Positions 1 through 7,699 of a DNA stretch of 23,288 nt are shown here, one piece after another (the stretch's first letter is position 1; each line of letters opens with the position of its first letter). This stretch comes from CAZXYS01 sp964645005 (GTDB lineage: Bacteria > Bacteroidota > Ignavibacteria > Kapaibacteriales > UBA2268). The DNA lies in the NCBI GenBank assembly GCA_964645005.1, contig CAZXYS010000049.1:1-23288 (forward strand), written 5' to 3'. The notes beneath the pieces are model-generated. The model made no database searches, had not been told where the DNA came from, and worked only from the letters and a program-made list of their open reading frames with translations. The translations under genes were made by a program, and so were the position numbers.

Positions 1-1840
1 CATAGTATTCAATGTTAATTGTTGTATCATTTCCCCGCCTGTCAGTGAATGTGATAAGAGCGCGGGCATCTTTAGCAGGATCAACTATATTTAATCCCCA
101 TTTAGTGCTTCTGTCCATACCCGGAATAAATTCGTCATACCAAAATTCGTAATTTTCACTACTGTCTCTGTGAAATACGATCTTGGCAAGATTCGAACGA
201 ATTTTTTCGTCGTCCGGCATGTCGGTGACTTCATTTTTCTGGTCAAAGTTAACATTGCCGTAGCAATCAATTAGCCAAGCGGGGTCGGGCGGGATCGTAT
301 CGGGTTTTTCAAGGTCAGCCAGAGCTGCGCTGGTGGGATAGCCATAAGAGTCGCACCAGTCATACCCGAATGAATAAGCGGCAAAAGGTTTTTCAGCTCT
401 GATTTTATAAACACCCACCATAGGCAAAGTAATTGTCTTTGCAGCGTATTTCTTTCCATCGACATCATATCGGAAGACTTCGCCGCTTCCCGGAAATTTA
501 TTCCTCAACATTGTCCATTCGACTTCGCCAGCTCTTACTTCGCCAAAATCTATCCCATCGGGAATAAAACCAAATTCATCGGTTGGGAAAACAAGGTTTA
601 GGTAGTTTTCAGCAAAGTTCAAACCACCGTAAGTTGCAGGCAGGCAGAAAGTGATGTCTTTTTGATACTGTTCAAGTGGAGTTTGTACTTCGATAAATGG
701 GTCTGAGTTTGGCAGCGGATAGCCGTCCTCCTGAACACCGCAGTTATAAAGTGTAACTCCGATAGGTTTATCACCCGAAATAACAACAGAGTGATTTTCC
801 TCTTCACGTGGATGCATTCTCATTTCCTGGAAGCCTTTAGTTTGAATGCCTCCCACTTGCGGAACGAAAGATACTTGTCTGTTGTCCCTGAAGATTTTGG
901 TGTTTTCTTCTTTTGCAAAAACTCTTATAATAGAAGGATATTTACGACCGGGGATTTTAGCCACATGGTAATGCTTACCCCAAACCATAGTCGGCAGCTG
1001 CATTTCAACAGTATAGTCGCACCACTGGTTACCTACCGGGATATTAGTACACTGGTTACCGGATATTACAGCTATTGGTTTTGTTGCGACAATCCGGCTG
1101 CCAGTAAGGTCAGCATTATCAGCGTCGGACATGAACATCCAAACATCACCCTCATTCATGTCCGCATTGGTTGATTGCCCGGGGGTTAAACCTCCTGCTG
1201 TTTTTGAAAAACCATTGCCACCCATTGTAAAACGAACTTTTGTCTTATCGTGGGGTGTAACAATACATGTGGTACTCGGAAGTTTATAACTCCAGACTGC
1301 TCTGAACATAGGGTCTTCATTATAAGCTGCTACAATGTATTCCTTACCGAGAGCAGCTACCGGAATAGCAAGATAGCCGTCACTGGTAGCCCTGTAGCGC
1401 ACAATGCAGTAAGCTACTAATGGATCATCAGCGAAAATATGAATTGCTTCGCCTCTATATACTTTTTCCTCGGGCGGGGGCTGCCTTCCGCCTTTGGTTA
1501 CCGGCTGACCGATCGTAGGATTAATATCAAATACAATTACATCATCCGGAATGGACATTTTTGTCTTGAAATACCCTTTAGAGGGTACTTCCACATGTAC
1601 CTGCGTCTTCATAGGCGAGGTCACATATAGCTGGACAAAATTGTCAAATCCCCAGGATTCGTCCTCGAAACAGGGAGGATTAGACAGCCAGAATTCCTTT
1701 CCGACATTATTCGCTCCGAAAAGTTCCGGCAGATTTTCTTTAATGAAAGAGTCATCGTATTGCTGCGCATTTGCTGAATTAAAAGAAAGGAGTGCAAAGG
1801 CGAGTAACGATAGCAATGAGGTAATAATTTTAGTTTTCAT
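1..1840 (-). CDS. Secreted IgGFc-binding-like protein, N-terminal 613 codons (runs off the left edge)
   Basis: Reverse-complement reading from the ATG at 1838-1840 stays open for 613 codons to the window edge, so the 3' end is missing. A Shine-Dalgarno AGGAGT lies 5 nt before the ATG. Residues 1-25 form a signal peptide (hydrophobic core SLLSLLAFALLSF, cleavage after ANA), so the product is exported. From about residue 44 (VGKEFWLSNPP) to about 435 the pattern fits the IgGFc-binding N-terminal domain family: GKEFW, then repeated beta-rich segments such as LYVTSP..TQVHVEVP, VATKPIAVISGNQC and VISGDKPIGVTLYNCG. Residues 440-613 look like a second beta-rich module (AAYSFGYDWCDSYGYPTSAAL). It is probably a cell-surface or secreted protein; its missing C-terminus could carry a T9SS sorting module. 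The eukaryotic family name is historical and does not imply antibody binding here. Family assignment is from remembered motif pattern. Confidence 0.8.
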   Translation of the reverse strand, partial: MKTKIITSLLSLLAFALLSFNSANAQQYDDSFIKENLPELFGANNVGKEFWLSNPPCFEDESWGFDNFVQLYVTSPMKTQVHVEVPSKGYFKTKMSIPDDVIVFDINPTIGQPVTKGGRQPPPEEKVYRGEAIHIFADDPLVAYCIVRYRATSDGYLAIPVAALGKEYIVAAYNEDPMFRAVWSYKLPSTTCIVTPHDKTKVRFTMGGNGFSKTAGGLTPGQSTNADMNEGDVWMFMSDADNADLTGSRIVATKPIAVISGNQCTNIPVGNQWCDYTVEMQLPTMVWGKHYHVAKIPGRKYPSIIRVFAKEENTKIFRDNRQVSFVPQVGGIQTKGFQEMRMHPREEENHSVVISGDKPIGVTLYNCGVQEDGYPLPNSDPFIEVQTPLEQYQKDITFCLPATYGGLNFAENYLNLVFPTDEFGFIPDGIDFGEVRAGEVEWTMLRNKFPGSGEVFRYDVDGKKYAAKTITLPMVGVYKIRAEKPFAAYSFGYDWCDSYGYPTSAALADLEKPDTIPPDPAWLIDCYGNVNFDQKNEVTDMPDDEKIRSNLAKIVFHRDSSENYEFWYDEFIPGMDRSTKWGLNIVDPAKDARALITFTDRRGNDTTINIEYY

Positions 1841-2282
1841 GAATACTCCTATGAAGTATAAAACAGTATTTTAATATATATCATTTACTTTTATAAATTC
1901 TACTTTTTTAACAAGTATTATATTATAAAATTTATTTTAAAAAACAAATATTAATTATAAATTTATTTTACTAATAAATATAAACAGTTCAATAGCAGAA
2001 AAGTTACGCTAAAAAATAATAAATTTATATATATATTGTCAGCTGTGTTTTATATTGTATATTAACCACCTCTATAATATTAATATTTGTTAATAATAAT
2101 TTATATTAGTAATAATAATAGTTCCGGAATTAGTCAACTTCTTTATTATTTTTATTAATTTTTTTTCAGTTTAAAATTTAATTGGATTTGTAGTCGAATG
2201 CAGGCATGAAAAAATATGAAGGTTTAAAATAGATAATAATATTAGTTTAAATTGAACTAATAACTATAAAAATTTGACGAAA
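1841..2282. other. AT-rich intergenic region, no gene seen
   Basis: This 442-bp spacer lies between the start of the IgGFc-binding-like gene and the stop of the patatin gene, both on the minus strand. It is very AT-rich with long A/T runs and stops in every frame. It must hold the promoter of the IgGFc-binding-like gene and the transcript end of the patatin gene. I see no convincing hairpin terminator and no clear promoter consensus. Confidence 0.5.
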
Positions 2283-5039
2283 TCAATACAAATCTATTCC
2301 TATCTTGAAATATGCCCGGGCGGGACCCAAAACAATTGATTCGGGATTTTTCAGGAAGTAAAAGCCTCTGCCGAGAGAGAATTTTGCCGGACCGACGGGT
2401 GTATCAAAATTGAGAGACATTCCTAATCCGTGCTTTAAATCCTCGAAATGTATGTCTTCGGGGACTCTCCAGACTTCACCAAGATCATATCTCAACGAAA
2501 AGTAAGTATCAAAAAATATTTTAAAAGGCATTTTCACTCTGTATTTGAGCGAACCTCTCAATTTCTGGCGGCCGCGGTTTTCGTATTCTCTGAAACCGAA
2601 GAAATCTTCCTGTCCTCCTATACTGAAAAATTCCGGGTAAGGAAGAGTCTCGTCAGCAAAACCGAAAAAGAAGGACGGCTGCAAAAGATGATTTCCTACT
2701 GAAAAATTCATTCTGTGGTAATAGATTGCCTTGGAGAATCCCACTGTCGACTCAGATGAAAGGAAAGTTGATTCAAGAGATAGTCTTATCTTTCTTCCTT
2801 CTGTTGGGAAATAGGCTTTATCTTCCGAATCAAAAATGGAGCCGATCTTAATTGTGGATATATCATAAAAATCAGGTTTTTCTCCGATATCGATATCAAA
2901 GTATCTCTGCTTTTCGAAACGTAAACCTGCAGTAAATTTTCCGCTTTTTGAAATTCTTGAACCAATCGATATTTTCGAGCCGTATCTTTGTTCGGTCAAT
3001 TCATTGCTTATTTCATTCTTGAATCTATTGATTGGTAAGTCGTCGACACTTCTGTATTCATAAATATCTTTTGAATCATAGTATATGTTTCCGCTAAAGG
3101 TCAGCATTGTTGTGAAAATTCTTGGTGTTTCCAATGCAAATTCACTGAACAAATTCCTGGTTCCGCCAGCCAATCTTGCAGATGCTCGGGCTCCGAGATT
3201 AAGAAGGTTTTCCTGTTGAAGTTCAAGACCTGCCTGGGTATTTCTTTCGTTGTCAACACGAGCCCCCAGTCTGATTGTTTGAGTGCCGGCTTCGCGTACA
3301 TTGATAATGATCTCAACTCCGGTAGTGTCTTCTCTGTAAATCGGATATATTTCCACGTCAGTAAACAAACCGGTGTTGACAAGATTCTCCCAGGATTGGA
3401 TAATATCAGCGGCTTTTACCGTTTCGCCTTTTTGGAATTCAAGTTCTCGCTTTATAAGATATTTTTTGGTAGTTTCGTTTCCATTAATCCTAACTTTGCG
3501 GATTAAAGCCTCGTCAATGATTATATAAAAACTTTTAGTTCCCCTTCTTCCAAATTTTATTACTTTCGCGAAGGTATTATTATATTTGCGATAATATCTT
3601 GTTATTTCTTCATTTATGGCAGTTTTCAATGAGTCGGTAAGTATTTTGCCGGAAAATTTGGTTTCAAGTAAAGATTCGAGGTGTTTTTTCGAAGTGTCGC
3701 TTGCTCCGAAAATCTCAGGATTTTTGAATATTGGGTATTGTTCGGCAGCAACAACAATTAAATTCTTTTCTTCCGGCGGCTTGCTTATTTTTATTGCACT
3801 GTAATTATTTGAAATATTATCAAGTCTGTTGTAAAAATTCATGTACTTTTCAAGATCAAATCTACCAAAAGCAAGCACCGGCAATTTATCAACATGCTCT
3901 TTTAAAAAGCCCGTAAAATCGAATCCGGTATTCTCCGAAAGTTTGAATTTATCTTTAAAATCAGGGTAAGCGTTCTTAATTTTGGCTTTCCTTTTATCTT
4001 TCATCATTTTTTGAATTTTGGGTAAGATCGCTTCTGTTGCGGCGATTCCTCTGGCAATAAGAGTGTCTAAACGGGAGAAATCCGTGTTTGAATGAGGGTT
4101 TATTGGCGGTTCAATAACAATGTCAGCATCAACGATATTTTTTTGAGTGAATTTTTTCATGGTCATTGAAACAACCTGATCAGCCTGATTTATGGCATTG
4201 TCCAGCTCTTTCCGTTCGTGCAGCGGCGAAGTCGTATTTACGGCGATAATGATATCAGGGTTGAATTCTTTAGCTTGTTTTACGGGTACATTTGCCATTA
4301 TGCCTCCGTCGACGAGGATCATTCCGTCTTTTTTAACCGGGGCATATCTCAGTGGAATAGTTGAACTCGCCCGCATAGCTGTAACCATGCTGCCGCTTTT
4401 AAGCGGTACGGTTTCAGCAGAAACAAGGTCGGTACAAACCGCTCTGAAGGGCATTTTCAATTCATCAAAGCTTTTACTGGAATGGCAGGGCGCATTGAGT
4501 ACGAGATTGTAGAGGAATTCATTTAACCTGTTGCCAAAAGAGAAGGCTTCCGGGGCAACAAATTCGAAATTTTTAAATTGCAGTGTAAAAATACTTCTGT
4601 CGCGGACTTTCTTCTGGTCGAAAAATAAGGATTTCCTTTCTATATCGCTTTCAAAGGAGATTATTTTCTTCCAGTCCGTATTTTGCATGATCGAGTCGAG
4701 TTTTTCAGGGGGATATCCGGATGCATATAATCCGCCAATAACAGATCCTATACTCGATCCTATTATGTAATCAGGAACTATCCTTGCTTTTTCCAGCGCT
4801 TTGATAACACCAATCTGTGCAATGCCGCGTGCTCCACCGCCGCTTAAGACAAGAGCGATTGCCGGTTTTACCCTGCCGCTAAGCTCGAGAACCGATGCGC
4901 CTTCGTGGGTATAGAAGTTCAACGTCTTCTTTGTTTTGGCGGTTAATTCGCCTTTGGAAGCTTCATCCCCCTGTCCGAATACCGCTCCTATACTCAGAAT
5001 CAAAAAAATGGGGATTATTATAATTTTAGTCACGGGCAT
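2283..5039 (-). CDS. Patatin-like phospholipase with POTRA and C-terminal Omp85-type beta-barrel
   Basis: 918 aa. Residues 1-23 are a signal peptide (IIIIPIFLILSIGAVFGQ). The patatin domain spans about 58-330 with the oxyanion motif GGGARG (67-72), the nucleophile elbow GSSIG (94-98, Ser96) and the DGG of the catalytic dyad (244-246, Asp244). A POTRA-like segment follows near 510-585 (RKVRINGNETTKKYLIKREL, then NTGLFTDVEIYPI). The rest is a surface-antigen/BamA-like barrel containing AYFPTEGRKIRLSLES and GGQEDFFGFREYENRG, ending in a beta strand with terminal Tyr. Architecture matches the PlpD-type autotransported lipases (type Vd-like), which place a serine acyl hydrolase at or through the outer membrane. 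Substrate is unknown; phospholipid hydrolysis is inferred from family. About 180 residues between patatin and POTRA are unassigned. It starts 24 bp downstream of the acylphosphatase stop, so the two are probably cotranscribed. Confidence 0.9.
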   Translation of the reverse strand: MPVTKIIIIPIFLILSIGAVFGQGDEASKGELTAKTKKTLNFYTHEGASVLELSGRVKPAIALVLSGGGARGIAQIGVIKALEKARIVPDYIIGSSIGSVIGGLYASGYPPEKLDSIMQNTDWKKIISFESDIERKSLFFDQKKVRDRSIFTLQFKNFEFVAPEAFSFGNRLNEFLYNLVLNAPCHSSKSFDELKMPFRAVCTDLVSAETVPLKSGSMVTAMRASSTIPLRYAPVKKDGMILVDGGIMANVPVKQAKEFNPDIIIAVNTTSPLHERKELDNAINQADQVVSMTMKKFTQKNIVDADIVIEPPINPHSNTDFSRLDTLIARGIAATEAILPKIQKMMKDKRKAKIKNAYPDFKDKFKLSENTGFDFTGFLKEHVDKLPVLAFGRFDLEKYMNFYNRLDNISNNYSAIKISKPPEEKNLIVVAAEQYPIFKNPEIFGASDTSKKHLESLLETKFSGKILTDSLKTAINEEITRYYRKYNNTFAKVIKFGRRGTKSFYIIIDEALIRKVRINGNETTKKYLIKRELEFQKGETVKAADIIQSWENLVNTGLFTDVEIYPIYREDTTGVEIIINVREAGTQTIRLGARVDNERNTQAGLELQQENLLNLGARASARLAGGTRNLFSEFALETPRIFTTMLTFSGNIYYDSKDIYEYRSVDDLPINRFKNEISNELTEQRYGSKISIGSRISKSGKFTAGLRFEKQRYFDIDIGEKPDFYDISTIKIGSIFDSEDKAYFPTEGRKIRLSLESTFLSSESTVGFSKAIYYHRMNFSVGNHLLQPSFFFGFADETLPYPEFFSIGGQEDFFGFREYENRGRQKLRGSLKYRVKMPFKIFFDTYFSLRYDLGEVWRVPEDIHFEDLKHGLGMSLNFDTPVGPAKFSLGRGFYFLKNPESIVLGPARAYFKIGIDLY

Positions 5040-5063
5040 TGTGTACCGCTCTGTAATTTTACA

Positions 5064-5342
5064 TTATCTGACATCGAAGCCGCGAAACTCACCGGTAGGT
5101 TCTTTAGTAGTTACCTTGCAATTCTCAACATGCGCCATCATCGGACCTTGCTTCAGATATTCGTGCAGCGTGTCGATATCATTCTTATCACCTTCGGCAA
5201 CGACTTCGACTGTGCCGTCAATATTATTTGAAACATAACCGCTTAAATCCAATTTTTTCGCCCTCTCAATTACAAAAAATCTGAATCCGACTCCCTGCAC
5301 TCTTCCGGTTATGTTAAATTCAGTTCTGACTTCTTTACTCAT
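5064..5342 (-). CDS. acyP: Acylphosphatase
   Basis: 92 aa, the normal length for this small alpha/beta family. The N-terminal signature GRVQGVGFR (13-21) contains the phosphate-binding loop with catalytic Arg21, and Asn39 in YVSNNIDGTVEV (36-47) is the second catalytic residue. The enzyme hydrolyses carboxyl-phosphate bonds of acyl phosphates in the cytoplasm. It is the first gene of a two-gene unit with the patatin/Omp85 gene 24 bp downstream; I see no obvious functional link. The ribosome-binding site is weak (GGGAA), as for several genes in this window. Confidence 0.95.
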   Translation of the reverse strand: MSKEVRTEFNITGRVQGVGFRFFVIERAKKLDLSGYVSNNIDGTVEVVAEGDKNDIDTLHEYLKQGPMMAHVENCKVTTKEPTGEFRGFDVR

Positions 5343-5445
5343 ATATTCCCGCTATTATATCTTAAGTGAAAATAAATTTGAATAAACGAACAATTACTTA
5401 TTGAATTTAGATTTTTAGAAAGAATTAATCTACAAATATTTTGTA

Positions 5446-5481
5446 AAAATAAAAAAGCTGTTCCGGGGAAACCGAAACAGC
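5446..5481 (-). terminator. Rho-independent terminator after the NlpC/P60 gene
   Basis: On the minus strand a 10-bp stem with one mismatch (GCTGTTTCGG / CCGGAACAGC, 5457-5481) closes a 5-nt loop and is followed directly by a T-rich run, TTTTTTATTTTT. It begins 25 nt after the peptidase stop codon and separates it from acyP. Confidence 0.88.
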
Positions 5482-5506
5482 CCAGTATTTCATTACTAAA
5501 AAACTT

Positions 5507-6412
5507 TCAGACCAAACCAAATTTATTCAGATGATAACGCAAAATCCTGCCGCCGAATCTGAATCTTACTTTATAATTAGCCATGTCGATATGGGACATA
5601 ATCACGCCCCGGCGCTTGAATGAAGAAGAATGCGCAAAAACGCCGTTGCCAAGATATATGCCGACATGCCCGATTTCGTAAGACTTGACATTCGATCCCG
5701 TGAAAAAAAGCATATCGCCGAATTGCAGGTCGTCGAAATCATCGATCCGCATGAAGAGCTCCGCCTGATATGATGAACCGGCGGGAATTTTCATGTCGAT
5801 ACTCTGCTCCAGCAGGCAGCTCATAAAGTTAGAGCAATCCACACCTTCTTTTGAATGTCCGCCCCAGCTATACGGCGTACCTAGCCAATCAAAGATTCCT
5901 TCGACGAGTTCTTTGCGGTAAACTATATTCGAGAATACTGATCTGTAGTCATAACTTCCACCCAGAAGCAGCATGTCCGATGAATTCCGGAATAAGCCGC
6001 GTACCGGCTGCGAGGTCTGCTCGAAATTATCGAGCATATACCCCCAACAAATAGGCGGCATCAAAGAAGAATATTTATAAATCGGGCTGTAGATGCCGTA
6101 TTTATATTCATTCAAATACCAGTAGAACCAATAATTTTCATGGAATAGAAAAGACCCTCCGTATAAATTTGAGCTGAAGACATAGCTTCTGCTCATTAAT
6201 TCATAATTGCTGAACGGATTTATTTTCCCGTTAAATGCCGAACCTGGTATGTAATCTGATAAAATGGAACCGGCACAATATTTCTCGTATATTTTCAAGG
6301 ATTCCTTTACCCAGTAAGAATCTTCAGCCGCCTGCGCATTTCTGCTATATACACCTGACACTGCGATCAGAACCAGCGCTGTAAGAAATTTAAGAACAAT
6401 GCCTTTCGCCAT
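5507..6412 (-). CDS. Exported NlpC/P60-family cysteine peptidase
   Basis: 301 aa. Residues 1-29 are a signal peptide (FLTALVLIAVSG core, cleavage near AQAA). The catalytic NlpC/P60 domain occupies about 165-295: GTPYSWGGHS (178-187), the nucleophile Cys193 in VDCSNF, His249 in IGHVGIYLG, and His261 in FAHSSSF as the third residue. All three are present, so the enzyme should be active. The family cleaves peptide stems of peptidoglycan, usually at gamma-D-Glu-meso-DAP bonds, in the periplasm. Residues 30-165, rich in Tyr, Trp and Ser, match no domain I recognise; such N-terminal regions often position substrate. It is monocistronic by its own terminator and the terminator of the gene upstream. 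Confidence 0.9.
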   Translation of the reverse strand: MAKGIVLKFLTALVLIAVSGVYSRNAQAAEDSYWVKESLKIYEKYCAGSILSDYIPGSAFNGKINPFSNYELMSRSYVFSSNLYGGSFLFHENYWFYWYLNEYKYGIYSPIYKYSSLMPPICWGYMLDNFEQTSQPVRGLFRNSSDMLLLGGSYDYRSVFSNIVYRKELVEGIFDWLGTPYSWGGHSKEGVDCSNFMSCLLEQSIDMKIPAGSSYQAELFMRIDDFDDLQFGDMLFFTGSNVKSYEIGHVGIYLGNGVFAHSSSFKRRGVIMSHIDMANYKVRFRFGGRILRYHLNKFGLV

Positions 6413-6504
6413 ATTTTCCGTTAATTAATTTTACAAAAAATTAAATTAGTAAAATTTTGATTTTCATAAAACTTATTTAAATTTAATTTATTGTAAGTAA
6501 TGGC

Positions 6505-6543
6505 GAAAAATGATATGCCACACCACAAAAGGTGTGGCATATC
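6505..6543 (-). terminator. Hairpin terminator after the lipoprotein gene
   Basis: A perfect 13-bp inverted repeat (GATATGCCACACC at 6512-6524 and its complement at 6531-6543) with a 6-nt loop lies 34 nt past the lipoprotein stop. On the minus strand it is followed by ATTTTTC, a short T-run. The perfect stem suits a terminator; the T-run is shorter than that of the terminator at 5446. Confidence 0.75.
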
Positions 6544-6577
6544 TGCCCCCCCTAAACTCTTTAAGCTATTTAAATAC

Positions 6578-7225
6578 TTACATATTAGACATTTTTTTAA
6601 GAGGCATCTTGTTGGCTACCTTTTTAAGTAATTGCGTATCTTTTTGTTTTGTTCCTGTTATGGTCAGCAGGAATCTATAGCCTACATAATAAGTCAATTC
6701 TGCGCGTTCCCTGTCATTTTTGTATTTCTCCATTGCGAAAGCGTCTTTGATGCCGCAATCGAAAGTCCTCTCGTATCCCTTGTCATTTTCGCGGGAATAG
6801 CCGTCCAGCCATGTCGTCATGCCTGCCAACATGCCGTAATTTTCGTTGTAATCGACAAGTTTAATGTTAATTCTGGATTTGCCGTTATCAGTTTCTTTAG
6901 TGAATTCAGCGCTGGCATTGGACATAGAGAATCTGCCCATGTTCATTGATTCTCCACTCAGGTTTGGTCCCACGTAACCGGCAAGCGACTGCGGCAGGAA
7001 TTCCTGCAGTTTCTTATAATGCATTGCTGTGGTATCGCCTCTTTCGCGGCGCTTTTCCCTTATTTTTTCGGCACGCGTCATTTTCTCTTCCATCTGATTC
7101 GCTTTTTTCGGCGCGTCCTTCATTACTTCTGCCACTTCTTTGAGTTCCTTGGCTTTTTCACCGCAGGCTGTGAACATTACTGCAACTGCTAAAGCTACAA
7201 TAAAAGGAATAATGTAGTTTTTCAT
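6578..7225 (-). CDS. Lipoprotein of unknown function
   Basis: 215 aa. A type II signal peptide ends in a lipobox FTAC with lipidated Cys21 after a hydrophobic stretch (IIPFIVALAVAVMFTAC). Residues 22-65 are charged and Lys/Glu-rich, with likely helical or coiled-coil character. The remaining 150 residues have alternating hydrophobic segments (RINIKLVDYNE, AELTYYVGYRFLLTITG) suggesting a compact beta-rich domain that sits in the periplasm. I do not recognise the family. A perfect hairpin terminator follows, and the opposite-strand ion channel gene starts 474 bp upstream, so it is probably transcribed alone. Confidence 0.8.
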   Translation of the reverse strand: MKNYIIPFIVALAVAVMFTACGEKAKELKEVAEVMKDAPKKANQMEEKMTRAEKIREKRRERGDTTAMHYKKLQEFLPQSLAGYVGPNLSGESMNMGRFSMSNASAEFTKETDNGKSRINIKLVDYNENYGMLAGMTTWLDGYSRENDKGYERTFDCGIKDAFAMEKYKNDRERAELTYYVGYRFLLTITGTKQKDTQLLKKVANKMPLKKMSNM

Positions 7226-7699
7226 AAGTTCACCTTTTTGATTTTTTTAATACAATTATTGAACGAAATGATTTTTTTTACTCTTCGATTTTTTTAAAAT
7301 AATTATTTGCTCCGAAATAAAAAAACAGGAATTGCTAAATTATTTAAACCCCAAACCGAAAACTTTCCGTTATACCCATCATATCTTATTGGTTTATATT
7401 GATTTTATAGTTGATCAACCTTTTTTCTATAGTGTTTAATACGTCAAACTTTTTTCTAAAGCCAATATATTAAACCCAAATTCACAATACAAACTTGCAT
7501 TGGTTTACAGTAAATTCAAATTTCTAATGAATTTTTTGGGTAAAAAATGCCGTTAATATTTTTTCGGCACTTTAATTGCATATATTTTAATAACTTTTTT
7601 AAGTAAATATGAACAAAATCATTAACTTTTTTTTAAAATATCCAAACTATTGGATATATTTGTTGTAGTTAAGTTTTATAGCATACCGCAAGGGTGACA
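7226..7699. other. Divergent AT-rich intergenic region
   Basis: This spacer separates the minus-strand lipoprotein gene from the plus-strand ion channel gene and must hold both promoters. It is AT-rich with long T runs and no credible ORF. The only clear structured element is the inverted repeat and -7-like box listed at 7638-7662. Confidence 0.5.
7638..7662 (+). promoter_or_regulatory. Inverted repeat overlapping a Bacteroidota-type -7 box upstream of the ion channel gene
   Basis: ATATCCAA and TTGGATAT form a perfect 8-bp inverted repeat (7638-7645 and 7650-7657) around ACTA. The repeat overlaps TATATTTG (7655-7662), which fits the TAnnTTTG -7 consensus of Bacteroidota, about 38 nt before the start codon. 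A matching -33 TTTG was not found at the usual spacing. It could be an operator overlapping the promoter; this is a guess from position. Confidence 0.4.

Noticed and set aside
791..1174. Open frame of 127 codons on the plus strand
   Set aside because: It lies wholly antisense to the IgGFc-binding-like gene, whose 613-codon frame with signal peptide, ribosome-binding site and domain pattern explains the region.
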